Made by a program: the position numbers and the translations under genes. The notes under the pieces were generated by a model. That model was given only the letters and a program-made list of their open reading frames with translations. It had not been told where the DNA came from and did no database searches. From CAVREM01 sp963728825 (GTDB taxonomy: Bacteria > Acidobacteriota > Vicinamibacteria > Vicinamibacterales > CAVVIG01), in NCBI GenBank assembly GCA_963728825.1, contig CAVSLA010000004.1:186001-250000 (forward strand): 64,000 nucleotides of DNA, in the 5' to 3' direction. Below, one piece after another: positions 34,972 through 43,864 of this stretch (the stretch's first letter is position 1; each line of letters opens with the position of its first letter).

Positions 34972-37347
34972 TTACTTATCGGGCGGCGGCAAGGCGATCT
35001 TCAAGGCCTGTTCGAGCGTCTCCACTGGGAAAAACCGCATCCCGTCTTTCACTTCCGGGGGGAGCTCGAGCAGGTCGGGCTCGTTCCGTTTGGGCAGGAT
35101 GAACTGGGCAACGCCGTGACGGCGGGCGGCCAGCGCCTTTTCGCGAATACCACCCACCGGAAGGACCAGCCCGCTCAGGGTGATCTCGCCGGTCATCGCG
35201 ACGTCTTCGCGCACCGGCTGGTCCCTGAGCGCGGACACGATCGCCGTCGCCATCGTCACGCCGGCTGACGGTCCATCCTTGGGGATGGCGCCGGCCGGGA
35301 CGTGAACGTGCAGATCATGGGTGTCGAGGAAGTCAGCTGAGACGCCGAGCTCGCTGGCCGACGCACGAATGTGACTGACGGCGGCGCGCGCCGATTCCTG
35401 CATCACGTTTCCGAGCTGGCCGGTCAGGATCAGATTGTGATGGCCGCCGGGCAGCAGGCTGGCCTCGACGAACAGCACGTCACCGCCGGTTTCAGTCCAC
35501 GCCACACCGGTGGCCACGCCCGGCCGGGAGACGCGAAAGGCCACATCGTCTTTGAAGCGCGCCGGCCCGAGGTAGTCCTGCAGATCGTCGGCTTCGACGG
35601 TCACCTGTCCGGTGCCGGCAGATGGGTGTCCTGGGTCCTGCGACTGAGTGGCGATGCGTGCGGCGATCTTCCGCGCCACCGCCCCGAGCTGACGCTCGAG
35701 GCTGCGGACACCCGCCTCGCGTGTGTAGTCGCTGATGATGTGCCGGATGGCGTCGTCGGTGAATGACACCCCCTGCCCGGCGAGACCGTGCTCTTCGAGC
35801 TGACGCGGAATCAGATAACGCCGCGCGATGTGCAGCTTCTCCTCCTCGCTGTAGCCGGCCAAGGAGATGATTTCCATCCGATCGAGCAGCGCCGGATGAA
35901 TCGTTCCGAGCTGGTTGGAGGTGGCGATGAACAGCACCTGCGAGAGATCGACGTTGATCTCGAGGTAGTGATCGCGGAACGAGTGGTTCTGCGCCGGATC
36001 GAGCACTTCGAGCAGCGCGGCGGCCGGGTCGCCCTGAAACCCGACGCCGATCTTGTCGATCTCGTCGAGCATGAATACCGGATTCATGGCACCCGCCTGC
36101 TTCAGCGCCTGGACGATGCGTCCGGGGATGGCGCCGATGTAGGTGCGTCGGTGCCCGCGGATCTCGGCCTCGTCGCGCACCCCACCGAGCGAGATCCGGA
36201 CGAACTTCCGGTTCATCGCCCGGGCAATCGACTGACCGAGTGAGGTCTTGCCGACGCCCGGCGGTCCGACGAAACACAGGATCGGTCCCTTGAGCGCCAG
36301 CGCGCCGGTCTGCTGCGCTTTCAACTTCTGAACCGCCAGGTACTCGACGATCCGTTCCTTGACCTTGTCGAGGTCGTAGTGATCCTCGTCGAGCACCTTG
36401 CGCGCCTCGATCGGGTCGAGGCGGTCGTCGGTCCTCGCCGACCAGGGGACATCCAGAATCCAGTCGACGTAGGTGCGGATCATCTGATATTCGGGCGAAG
36501 CCGGCGTCATCCGCTCGAGACGATCGATCTCCCGCATGGCGACCTGCTGCACCGGCTCAGGCAGCTTGGCTTCGTCAACCCGCTTGCGCAATTCCTGCGC
36601 TTCCGGTTTTTCGCCCTCGCCGAGCTCGTCTTGAATCGCTTTCAGCTGCTGCCGCAGGAAGTACTGGCGCTGGGCATCGGTCATTTCCTGCTGCGCTGCC
36701 GTCTCGATCTTGCCCTTCAGCTCGAGCAGGGCGATTTCGCGGTTGAGCGCCGTGGCCACCGCCTGCAGCTTCGCGATCAGGCTGTCCTGCTCGAGGATTT
36801 GCTGCTTTTCGTCCGCTTTCATGTCGATCAGACTCGACAGCAGGTAGGCGAGCCGCAGCGGGTCGTCGATGCCGGCGACCAGGCCGCGCAGTTCCTGCGA
36901 CAGGCCGCTCGTTACCGACAACGCGCGATCGATCAGTTCCTGGATGCGCCGGACGTAGGCGTCGACTTCGAGCGTCCGCTCGGTCTGTTCGGGAGCCGGC
37001 TGAACGGTCGCACGCAGCATCATCCCGCTGCGCGTCATCACCTCCGCACGCGCACGGCTCAGCCCCTCGACGATCACGTGCACGCCGCCGTTCGGCACTT
37101 TTGCCATCTGGCGGATTGCGGCGATCGTGCCGATCTTCTTCAGGTCGTCCGGCTGCGGTTCATCGGTCTCGGTGGTCTGCAGCGCAAGAAACATCAGCCG
37201 ATCGCTCGCCAGCGCGCGATTGACCGACTCGATCGACAGCGGCCGGGTAATCGCCAGCGGCTGCAGCGTGAGCGGGAAGACGACGGTCTCACGAAGCGCG
37301 AGGGCAGGCAGCTCTGAGGGATACGTGCGGGTCGGATCGGACGCCAT
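34972..37347 (-). CDS. lon: ATP-dependent Lon protease (endopeptidase La)
   Basis: 791 residues, full length. The N-terminal substrate domain (LPALALRETVVFPLTLQPL) and coiled linker (LKAIQDELGEGEKPEAQEL) lead to the AAA+ module with Walker A GPPGVGKTSL, Walker B PVFMLDEIDKIG and sensor regions. The protease domain holds the catalytic Ser in PKDGPSAGVTMATAIVSAL and the Lys in REKALAARRHG. It degrades damaged and regulatory cytosolic proteins. A TATCCT box ends 6 bases before the ATG, suggesting a leaderless or very short-leader transcript, separate from the upstream ICMT-like gene. Confidence 0.96.
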   Translation of the reverse strand: MASDPTRTYPSELPALALRETVVFPLTLQPLAITRPLSIESVNRALASDRLMFLALQTTETDEPQPDDLKKIGTIAAIRQMAKVPNGGVHVIVEGLSRARAEVMTRSGMMLRATVQPAPEQTERTLEVDAYVRRIQELIDRALSVTSGLSQELRGLVAGIDDPLRLAYLLSSLIDMKADEKQQILEQDSLIAKLQAVATALNREIALLELKGKIETAAQQEMTDAQRQYFLRQQLKAIQDELGEGEKPEAQELRKRVDEAKLPEPVQQVAMREIDRLERMTPASPEYQMIRTYVDWILDVPWSARTDDRLDPIEARKVLDEDHYDLDKVKERIVEYLAVQKLKAQQTGALALKGPILCFVGPPGVGKTSLGQSIARAMNRKFVRISLGGVRDEAEIRGHRRTYIGAIPGRIVQALKQAGAMNPVFMLDEIDKIGVGFQGDPAAALLEVLDPAQNHSFRDHYLEINVDLSQVLFIATSNQLGTIHPALLDRMEIISLAGYSEEEKLHIARRYLIPRQLEEHGLAGQGVSFTDDAIRHIISDYTREAGVRSLERQLGAVARKIAARIATQSQDPGHPSAGTGQVTVEADDLQDYLGPARFKDDVAFRVSRPGVATGVAWTETGGDVLFVEASLLPGGHHNLILTGQLGNVMQESARAAVSHIRASASELGVSADFLDTHDLHVHVPAGAIPKDGPSAGVTMATAIVSALRDQPVREDVAMTGEITLSGLVLPVGGIREKALAARRHGVAQFILPKRNEPDLLELPPEVKDGMRFFPVETLEQALKIALPPPDK

Positions 37348-37353
37348 AGCGTC

Positions 37354-37359
37354 AGGATA
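37354..37359 (-). promoter_or_regulatory. Candidate -10 box of lon (TATCCT)
   Basis: On the minus strand TATCCT is followed by six bases (GACGCT) and then the ATG of lon. Transcription would begin at about the start codon. No convincing -35 box is seen. Confidence 0.3.
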
Positions 37360-37367
37360 GCGGAGAT

Positions 37368-38129
37368 TCAGTAGATGAAGGGCAGCAACCTCCAGCGGAC
37401 CCGCGCCTGGTACCGCCGGTAGTCGTCACCGAACGTGCGCTCGAGCGCGCGCTCTTCCCACGGAATGGCGACCACCAGATAGCTGGACGTCATCGCCGCG
37501 AACGCGAGTCGATCGCCGGTCATCGTCGCCGCGCCGAAGACGATGAGCAGCCAGCCGAGGTAGAGCGGATGTCGAACGAAGTAATAGGGTCCGCGTACCT
37601 GCAATCCGGCCGCTGCCGTTCCCGTGCGGATGCCTGCGAGTTCGAGCGGATCGATGGCCCGGACCGATTGCCAGATCAGCCAGACCCCGATCAGTTGAAC
37701 GGCCGCGTGGACGAGGGCGGCAACGCCGCTCCGGCTGAATACGACACTGCCAAGCGGCTGCCAACCGGCAATCACCGCCAGCCACAGCAGGCTGGCAACC
37801 CAGACATAGAAAGAGCGCAGCAGCCGATCCGGCACATAGCGTGTGAGACGAGACTTGATCCAGTCGCGTGCGAACAGACTGTGGTGTGAGGCGAACGCGG
37901 TGAACAGGGCGCCATTTACGAGCAGCGCGCCACGCGGCCCAAGCCGTTCGCCGACGGGCACATGCGACCAGCTGACGAGGTACGTGTACGCGCTGGCTGC
38001 CAGTGACGTGACGAACAACGCGCCCCCTGCCCAGACGAACCAGCGCTCGTAGGGCGGGTCCTTTCGGACCCGCCGCGGAGCGTCGACAGACGAGCTGGCC
38101 GGCGCGCGATCGGATGAATGAATCGCCAA
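37368..38129 (-). CDS. Isoprenylcysteine carboxyl methyltransferase-like membrane protein
   Basis: 253 residues from TTG 38129. Five to six transmembrane segments. The C-terminal ICMT/PEMT signature is visible as VRGPYYFVRHPLYLGWLL and IPWEERALERTFGDDYRRY. This binds SAM and methylates thiols, lipids or small volatile compounds (MddA-type enzymes share this architecture). The N-terminal soluble part contains RVRKDPPYER, which is the translation of a REP-like palindrome (38051-38074), so this stretch is probably not conserved. It is divergent from the ketosynthase gene with only 23 bases between the starts. Confidence 0.78.
   Translation of the reverse strand: MAIHSSDRAPASSSVDAPRRVRKDPPYERWFVWAGGALFVTSLAASAYTYLVSWSHVPVGERLGPRGALLVNGALFTAFASHHSLFARDWIKSRLTRYVPDRLLRSFYVWVASLLWLAVIAGWQPLGSVVFSRSGVAALVHAAVQLIGVWLIWQSVRAIDPLELAGIRTGTAAAGLQVRGPYYFVRHPLYLGWLLIVFGAATMTGDRLAFAAMTSSYLVVAIPWEERALERTFGDDYRRYQARVRWRLLPFIY
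38051..38074. repeat. REP-like palindrome inside coding sequence
   Basis: GGCGGGTCC (38053-38061) and GGACCCGCC (38066-38074) form a perfect 9-bp stem with a TTTC loop, preceded by GTAG. It lies within the N-terminal coding region of the ICMT-like gene at 37368. A related, less perfect copy is at 41205-41226. Confidence 0.65.
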
Positions 38130-38152
38130 TTGCCAGATAGCATAGGGCAGGT

Positions 38153-39427
38153 ATGCGCCACTCCGGCTCGCCCCGCGTTGTCATCACGGGAATCGGCGTC
38201 GTGTCGCCGTTTGGCGTGGGACGTCACCGTTTCTGGGATCACATCAGCCGCGGCTGCAGCGCGACCCGCCCGATTGATTTCGACGCGTCCGGGCTGGCCT
38301 CGCAGGTTGCCGCGCCGGTGACGGGCGTGACGATTGACGATGTCCCGACCATCGACGGCGATGACATGTGGGACGAGGCGTATCGCGCCGATCCGAAGCG
38401 CTACTCGCGTGCCGCGCTGGTCGGCGTGATCGCCGCGCGGGAAGCGTGGACCGACGCCGGCCTCTCGCTCGGCGAACCAGGCGCGGGCGTCATCATCGGC
38501 AGCGGCGGCGGCGGTATCGACGTCGGCGAGCGCCAGTACTACGACTTCTTCGTCGAGAAAGGCCGCAAGGTGACGCCGTACGCCATTCCGATCTCGATTG
38601 TCGGGATGCTGTCGAGTGAAATCTCGATTTCCCTCCGACTGCGAGGCATCAGCCACGTGCTGTCGTGCGGCTGCACCAGCTCGACGGATGCGATCGGCTA
38701 CGCGGCCGCGCTGATTCGAACCGGCGAAGCCGACGTCCTGCTGTCGGGCGGCGCCGACGCCTGCGTCACGCCCGGGATGATGTTCGGGTTCTCGCGGATG
38801 CGCGCGCTCTCCACCGCCTTCAACGAACGGCCCGCCGCCGCGTCGCGCCCGTTCGACCGGTGCCGGGACGGCTTCGTGCTGGGCGAAGGCGCCTGGATGG
38901 TGGTCCTCGAGCGGGAAGATCACGCCCGCGCCCGCGGCGCGCGCGTCTACGCGTCGATTGACGGCTATGCCGCGACGTGCGACGCCTACCATCGCGTGCA
39001 GATGGCGCCCGACGGTGAGGAGATCGTCCGTGCCATGGGCGAGGCGGTCGCCAGGTCTGGCCGCGCGGTGGAGGAGATCGACTACGTGAGCTATCACGGC
39101 ACGTCGACCGTCCTGAATGACGCGGTGGAGTCACGCTGCGTGCGGCAGTTGTTTGGCGGGCACGCCGAGCGCCTGGCGGGTTCCGCCGTCAAGTCGATGA
39201 TTGGCCATCCTCAGGGAGCGAGCGGCGCCGCCGGCATCGTCACCGCCGCGCTCGCCATGCAGCACGCGTTTCTGCCGCCGACGATCAATCAGACCGATCC
39301 CGACCCGGCATGCGATCTGGACTACGTGCCGAACCGCGGCCGCGCCGCCTCAGTGGGCGCGGCGCTGTGCAACTGCCTTGGCTTCGGGTCAAAAAACAGC
39401 GCGGTCGTCATCAGTTTTCATGGATGA
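38153..39427 (+). CDS. Beta-ketoacyl-ACP synthase (FabF/KAS II type)
   Basis: 424 residues. The thiolase-fold signature starts RVVITGIGVVSPFG. The Cys-His-His triad is present: nucleophile in SCGCTSSTDAIG, first His in YVSYHGTSTVLND, second His in KSMIGHPQGASGAAG. It condenses acyl groups with malonyl-ACP. The setting is not that of primary fatty-acid synthesis: no acpP, fabD or fabG is nearby. It overlaps the FAD oxidoreductase gene by 8 bases, and an ICMT-like methyltransferase follows. A specialised lipid or aromatic product is therefore likely (inference). An AGGGCAGG ribosome site precedes the ATG. Confidence 0.9.
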   Translation: MRHSGSPRVVITGIGVVSPFGVGRHRFWDHISRGCSATRPIDFDASGLASQVAAPVTGVTIDDVPTIDGDDMWDEAYRADPKRYSRAALVGVIAAREAWTDAGLSLGEPGAGVIIGSGGGGIDVGERQYYDFFVEKGRKVTPYAIPISIVGMLSSEISISLRLRGISHVLSCGCTSSTDAIGYAAALIRTGEADVLLSGGADACVTPGMMFGFSRMRALSTAFNERPAAASRPFDRCRDGFVLGEGAWMVVLEREDHARARGARVYASIDGYAATCDAYHRVQMAPDGEEIVRAMGEAVARSGRAVEEIDYVSYHGTSTVLNDAVESRCVRQLFGGHAERLAGSAVKSMIGHPQGASGAAGIVTAALAMQHAFLPPTINQTDPDPACDLDYVPNRGRAASVGAALCNCLGFGSKNSAVVISFHG

Positions 39428-40625
39428 CGTCCTGATTGTCGGCGCCGGACCGGCGGGAGCGATCGCCGCAACCAGCCTCGCGCGAGCCGGGGTCCGCGTG
39501 CGGCTCGTCGATCGGGCGGTATTCCCGCGCGACAAGCTGTGTGGCGACACGATCAATCCAGGCACGCTGACGCTGCTCCGTCGATTGAATCTGGCCGGGC
39601 CGATCGAAGCACGAGGTCTGCGAATCGACGGCATGATCGTGACAGGCGAGAACGGCGTCTCGATCGAGGGTGCCTATCCCTCGGGCCAGCATGGGGTGGC
39701 CATCAGCCGCCGCGATCTGGATGCCATCCTCCTGCAGCAGAGTGTCGACGCCGGCGCGGCGCTCGATGAAGGCGTGGTCGTGCGCGAGGCGATCGTCGAT
39801 CATTCCTCTGACGTCCCGATCGTTCGCGGCGTGGCCGTGTCGGCCAATCGCGCCTCGCGTGAGCTCCGCGCTCGCGTCGTGATTGCCGCCGATGGCCGGC
39901 GCTCGGCGCTGACGTTCGGCCTGCGGCTGGCGAGGCATCCGCAGCGCCCCAAGCGCTGGGCCATCGGCGCCTACTTCGAGGACAGCGGGCAATCGTCGTT
40001 CGGCGAGATGCATATCCGCCGCGGCCGCTATATCGGCGTCGCGCCCGTTGGCCGCGGCGTGAGCAACATATGTCTGGTCGTGCCGCGCCCAGACGGCGCG
40101 CAGCGGATCGAGGGTCGTGGCGGCAGCTGCGACTTCGGCGATCCGCCGGCGTTGCTCCGCAACGCGATCGCTGCGGAGCCGGTCCTGCGGGATCGCTTCG
40201 CCGGACGTCGGCCGGTTCGCGATCCGATCATGCTCGGCCCCCTGGCCGTCGACCTCGTTCGCGACGATGTTGCCGGGCTGATTCTGGCGGGCGATGCCGC
40301 CGGCTTCATCGACCCGATGACCGGCGACGGCCTGCGCTTCGCCGTCAGGGGTGGGGAATTGGCCGCGGCGGCGGCACTCGAAGCGCTCGAGCGGGGGTGG
40401 AGCGGCGTGCACGCGCGGCTGACCGCGGTTCGCCAGCGTGAGTTCGCAGCGAAATGGCGCTTCAACCGCGCCCTGCGCGCGCTGGTTACATCGCAGACAG
40501 CGGTGGCTGCCGCGGCGGCCGGGGCGCGTCTGGCGCCGGGCGTCGTCCGCCGGGTCATCGCGCGCGCCGGTGATTGTGACCTGCAGATCGCCCGATACGC
40601 AACGGAGCCGACGCCAGCGTGGTGA
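39420..40625 (+). CDS. FAD-dependent oxidoreductase (geranylgeranyl reductase / hydroxylase-like)
   Basis: 401 residues from ATG 39420, inside the last codons of the ketosynthase. The dinucleotide-binding motif VLIVGAGPAGAIAATSLARAG, the DKLCGDTINPG segment, the ADGRRSALTFGL motif and the FAD-ribityl motif LILAGDAAGFIDPMTGDGL are complete. This group includes geranylgeranyl reductases and aromatic hydroxylases such as the SrsC type acting on alkylresorcinols. Operon position between a ketosynthase and an ICMT-like methyltransferase favours tailoring of a polyketide-like lipid (inference). Confidence 0.88.
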   Translation: MDDVLIVGAGPAGAIAATSLARAGVRVRLVDRAVFPRDKLCGDTINPGTLTLLRRLNLAGPIEARGLRIDGMIVTGENGVSIEGAYPSGQHGVAISRRDLDAILLQQSVDAGAALDEGVVVREAIVDHSSDVPIVRGVAVSANRASRELRARVVIAADGRRSALTFGLRLARHPQRPKRWAIGAYFEDSGQSSFGEMHIRRGRYIGVAPVGRGVSNICLVVPRPDGAQRIEGRGGSCDFGDPPALLRNAIAAEPVLRDRFAGRRPVRDPIMLGPLAVDLVRDDVAGLILAGDAAGFIDPMTGDGLRFAVRGGELAAAAALEALERGWSGVHARLTAVRQREFAAKWRFNRALRALVTSQTAVAAAAAGARLAPGVVRRVIARAGDCDLQIARYATEPTPAW

Positions 40626-41128
40626 TTGCGGCGATCCTCGCGGTCGTGTTCGTCCCGATGCTGATCGAAGCGCACCGTGCAGGGCGCAACGAGTGGTCGC
40701 AACGTTCATCGGGTGGTTTCGAGCCGCCCGGCGATGTCTACCAGGTGATGCAGGTCGCTTACCCGCTCGCGTTCCTGGCGATGATCGGCGAGGGCGCGGC
40801 TCGAGGAGTACCGGCCACGCCGATGCTCGCGGCCGGTGCCGTCATCTTTGCCGTCGCCAAGGCGCTGAAATGGTGGGCGATTCTGACCCTCGGCCGGGCT
40901 TGGACGTTTCGCGTCATCGTCGTGCCAGGCGCACGCCGCATCCGGTCGGGCCCGTACCGCTTCGTCAACCATCCCAACTACTTCGCTGTCGTCGGCGAGC
41001 TCGTCGGCGTCGCCCTGATGGCTGGTGCGCGCGTCACCGGACCACTGGCCACCCTCGCATTTGCCCTCTTGATTCTCAAACGGATTGCGGTCGAGAATCG
41101 CGCCATTCAGGCCAACCTCGTTTCCTGA
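40619..41128 (+). CDS. Isoprenylcysteine carboxyl methyltransferase-family protein
   Basis: 169 residues from GTG 40619, overlapping the FAD gene by 7 bases. Four to five transmembrane helices. The C-terminal ICMT core reads GPYRFVNHPNYFAVVGELVGV and KRIAVENRAIQ. In Streptomyces srs clusters an ICMT-family enzyme methylates alkylresorcinols, and the gene order ketosynthase, FAD enzyme, ICMT is similar here, though the ketosynthase is of FabF rather than chalcone-synthase type. It ends before a REP-like region. Confidence 0.85.
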   Translation: MVIAAILAVVFVPMLIEAHRAGRNEWSQRSSGGFEPPGDVYQVMQVAYPLAFLAMIGEGAARGVPATPMLAAGAVIFAVAKALKWWAILTLGRAWTFRVIVVPGARRIRSGPYRFVNHPNYFAVVGELVGVALMAGARVTGPLATLAFALLILKRIAVENRAIQANLVS

Positions 41129-41179
41129 GCCGCCGTTCGGCGGAAAGTTTCGAGACCCCTGCTGAAGTCGGGCTGGATC

Positions 41180-41227
41180 CGCCGGTTCAACTGGATCGGC
41201 GGCCGGTCCAAAAGGACCCGCCCTACA
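41180..41227. repeat. REP-like imperfect palindrome
   Basis: GGTCC (41205-41209) AAAA GGACC (41214-41218), followed by CGCCCTAC, repeats the pattern of the palindromes at 38051 and 61931. A looser inverted repeat (GGATCCGCCGG and GGATCGGCGGCC) precedes it. It lies in the 153-base gap after the ICMT gene. Confidence 0.5.
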
Positions 41228-41265
41228 GGTGGGGTCGCGTGCCGATCTCGCTGTGATCGGACAGA

Positions 41266-41271
41266 TATAAT
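41266..41271 (+). promoter_or_regulatory. Consensus -10 box (TATAAT) before the MoxR-VWA operon
   Basis: A perfect TATAAT lies 10 bases before the ATG at 41282; AGCAGG between them may be a ribosome site. The -35 region is not convincing. It is the only promoter-like signal I see for the 14 kb operon that follows. Confidence 0.4.
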
Positions 41272-41281
41272 ACGAAGCAGG

Positions 41282-43864
41282 ATGCCTCGTTTCTTCCGAC
41301 GCTTACCCGGAGTCGGACGGCTGACGTTGCGGCCGTCGCGTGCGATGTCGGCGCTCGCCCTGGCGACGACCGTCGTGATGCTGGCGTTGACGATTCCGTC
41401 GGCGGTCGCGCAGTCGTCGCGCCGCCTTCCGCCAGGTCTCACCGCCGCCCATGCGGCCTTGAATGAGGGCCGCTACGAGGAAGTCGCGTCGCTGACGAGC
41501 CAGCTCGACGCGCAGGATCCGGCGGTGATCGCCGTGCGGGCGCGCGCGATGATCGCGCGCGGGCGCTACGACGAGGCCATCGCCGCCCTGCAGCCGGCTG
41601 CGACGCGGGCACCGACCAGCGAGCCGGCTCTCGAACTCGCGCTGCTGTATCACACGCTCGGCCGCGCCGAGGCGCGCGAGGGTCTGATGCGCGTCGCCGC
41701 GCGCGCCGCGGCGACCAACGATGCCGCGGAACTGTTTCGCGGCGCGCGGGCGCTTCATGCCCTCGGGCTCTACGACGAGGCCCAGGGCGCGTACCGCGAC
41801 GCGGCGGCGGCTGCGCCGGCCGACCCGGCGGTCAACACCGCCTGGGGTGAATTTTTCTACGAGCGTGAATGCCAGGCGTGCCCCGCCGAAGCGGTGCAAT
41901 CGTTCCAGCTGGCCCTGAAGAGCGATTCGCGCTACGTGCCGGCGATGCTCGGTCTCGCCCGCGCGGTCGCCAACGACAACCCGCCGGCGGCGATCGCCAC
42001 CGCGCGCAAGATTCTCGAGATCAACCCGTCACATGTCGGGACGCACGTGTTCCTGGCCGGTCAGGCGGCGGATGCGGGCAAGCGCGACGAGGCGCGCCAG
42101 CTGATTCAGAAGGCGCTGACCGTCAATCCCTCGAGTCTCGAAGCCCATTCGCTGCTGGCGGCGCTCGCCTATGTCGAGGACAAGACCCCCGAATTCGAGG
42201 CGCAGGTCGCCAAAGTGCTGTCGATCTCGCCGAATTACGCGGACGTCTACCGGGTGGCGGCGGAATACACCGCCCATGCCTACCGCTTCGACGAAGCGGT
42301 GACGCTGGTGCGGCGGGCGCTGGCGCTCGAGCCGAGCTATCAGCGGGCGTTGTCCGACCTCGGGATGTACCTGCTCAGGACCGGTGACGAGCCGGGCGCC
42401 CGGCAGGCGCTGGAGACCTCGTTCAAGCTCAATCCCTACCACCTGATCACCTTCAACCTCCTCGAGATGATGGACACGCTCGACACCTTCGTCACGGTGG
42501 AGGAGGGCAACATCGTGTTGCGCATGGACAAGGAGGAAGCGCCGGTCCTGCAGGCACCGGCGCTGGCCCTGGCGAAACGCGCGCTCGATACGCTCGGCAA
42601 GCGCTACCAGTTCACCCCCAAGGGTCCGATCCTCATCGAGATGTTCCCGAAGCACGATCACTTCGCGGTCCGCACGGCGGCGCTGCCCGGCATGATCGGC
42701 GCGCTCGGCGCCTGTTTCGGGCGGGTCGTCACGCTCGATTCCCCGCGGGCCCGCCCCGGCGAGTTCCAGTGGGAAGCAACCCTCTGGCACGAGCTGGCGC
42801 ACGTCATCACCCTGCAGATGTCCAGTCAGCGGCTGCCGCGCTGGTTGAGCGAAGGAACGTCAGAGTACGAGGAGACCGTCGAGCGGCCGGGCAAGTGGGG
42901 GCGCGCCGGCGATGTGATGTTCGCCAATCTGATGAATCGCGGCGAGACCATCAAGCTCAGCGAGCTCAACGCCGCGTTTCAGAATCCCCAACTGATTGGC
43001 ATCGGCTATTACCAGGCGGCGCTGCTGGTCCATCACATCGTGGAACGGTTCGGTCACGACGGGCTGCGCCGGCTGATCGCCGTCCATGCCAAAGGGATGG
43101 ACGACGAAGCGGGTCTCGAGGCCGCGCTGAAGATCGGCTTCGACGATCTCCAGGCGAGCTTCGACAAAGCGATGGAGGCCCGGTTTGGCACGCTGCGCGC
43201 GGCGCTCAAGACACCGGGCGGCGACGTCGAGCTGTTGAAGATGACCGCCGACGCCCTGCGCGCGCTGGCCGAATCCAGCCCGGACAGTTTTCCGGTGCAC
43301 ATGGTGCTCGGCACGGCGCTGCGCAAGGCCGGAGACAACGACGGCGCGCTCAAGGCGTTCGAGCGCGCGGCGACGCTGGTGCCGATGGCGACCGGCGACG
43401 ATAGTCCGCACGAGCACGTGGCGCAGATCGCGCTGGAGCGCAAGGACCTGCCCCGCGCCATCGCCGCCCTCGAGGTGCTCCTCAAGTACGACTTCGACAA
43501 CATCGATGTCGCGCGTCAGCTGGTCAAGTTGCTGAGGGAGGCGCAAGTTACCGACGCGGCGCGGCTGCAGCCGGTTTACGACCGGATTACCGCGGTCGAT
43601 CCGTTCGACGGCGAGGCGCACTCCGCGCTCGGCCGGCTCGCGATGCAGCGCAGCGACTTCGAGACGGCGGTCCGCGCGTTCCACGCGGTCGTGGCACTCA
43701 AGCCGGTCGATCAGGCGGGCGCCCACACCGATCTGGCGGAGAGCTACCTGAAGAGTGGCCGCCGCTCTGAAGCCCGGAAACAGGTGCTGGCGGCGCTCGA
43801 AATTGCCCCCAGCTACCAGCGCGCGCAGGATCTGCTGCTGTCGATTGCCGAGGCGAGGCCGTGA
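41282..43864 (+). CDS. TPR-repeat protein with gluzincin (peptidase MA-like) domain
   Basis: 860 residues. A membrane anchor or signal (LALATTVVMLALTIPSAVA, about 26-44) is followed by some ten TPR units (about 55-400). A zinc peptidase domain comes next, with HELAH at about 503-507 and a downstream Glu in WLSEGTSEYEE, as in the peptidase MA/M1-like clan. Two or three further TPR units lie at about 670-860. It probably acts in the periplasm on envelope proteins. It is the first gene of the MoxR-VWA operon; its TGA overlaps the next GTG as GTGA. Confidence 0.87.
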   Translation: MPRFFRRLPGVGRLTLRPSRAMSALALATTVVMLALTIPSAVAQSSRRLPPGLTAAHAALNEGRYEEVASLTSQLDAQDPAVIAVRARAMIARGRYDEAIAALQPAATRAPTSEPALELALLYHTLGRAEAREGLMRVAARAAATNDAAELFRGARALHALGLYDEAQGAYRDAAAAAPADPAVNTAWGEFFYERECQACPAEAVQSFQLALKSDSRYVPAMLGLARAVANDNPPAAIATARKILEINPSHVGTHVFLAGQAADAGKRDEARQLIQKALTVNPSSLEAHSLLAALAYVEDKTPEFEAQVAKVLSISPNYADVYRVAAEYTAHAYRFDEAVTLVRRALALEPSYQRALSDLGMYLLRTGDEPGARQALETSFKLNPYHLITFNLLEMMDTLDTFVTVEEGNIVLRMDKEEAPVLQAPALALAKRALDTLGKRYQFTPKGPILIEMFPKHDHFAVRTAALPGMIGALGACFGRVVTLDSPRARPGEFQWEATLWHELAHVITLQMSSQRLPRWLSEGTSEYEETVERPGKWGRAGDVMFANLMNRGETIKLSELNAAFQNPQLIGIGYYQAALLVHHIVERFGHDGLRRLIAVHAKGMDDEAGLEAALKIGFDDLQASFDKAMEARFGTLRAALKTPGGDVELLKMTADALRALAESSPDSFPVHMVLGTALRKAGDNDGALKAFERAATLVPMATGDDSPHEHVAQIALERKDLPRAIAALEVLLKYDFDNIDVARQLVKLLREAQVTDAARLQPVYDRITAVDPFDGEAHSALGRLAMQRSDFETAVRAFHAVVALKPVDQAGAHTDLAESYLKSGRRSEARKQVLAALEIAPSYQRAQDLLLSIAEARP

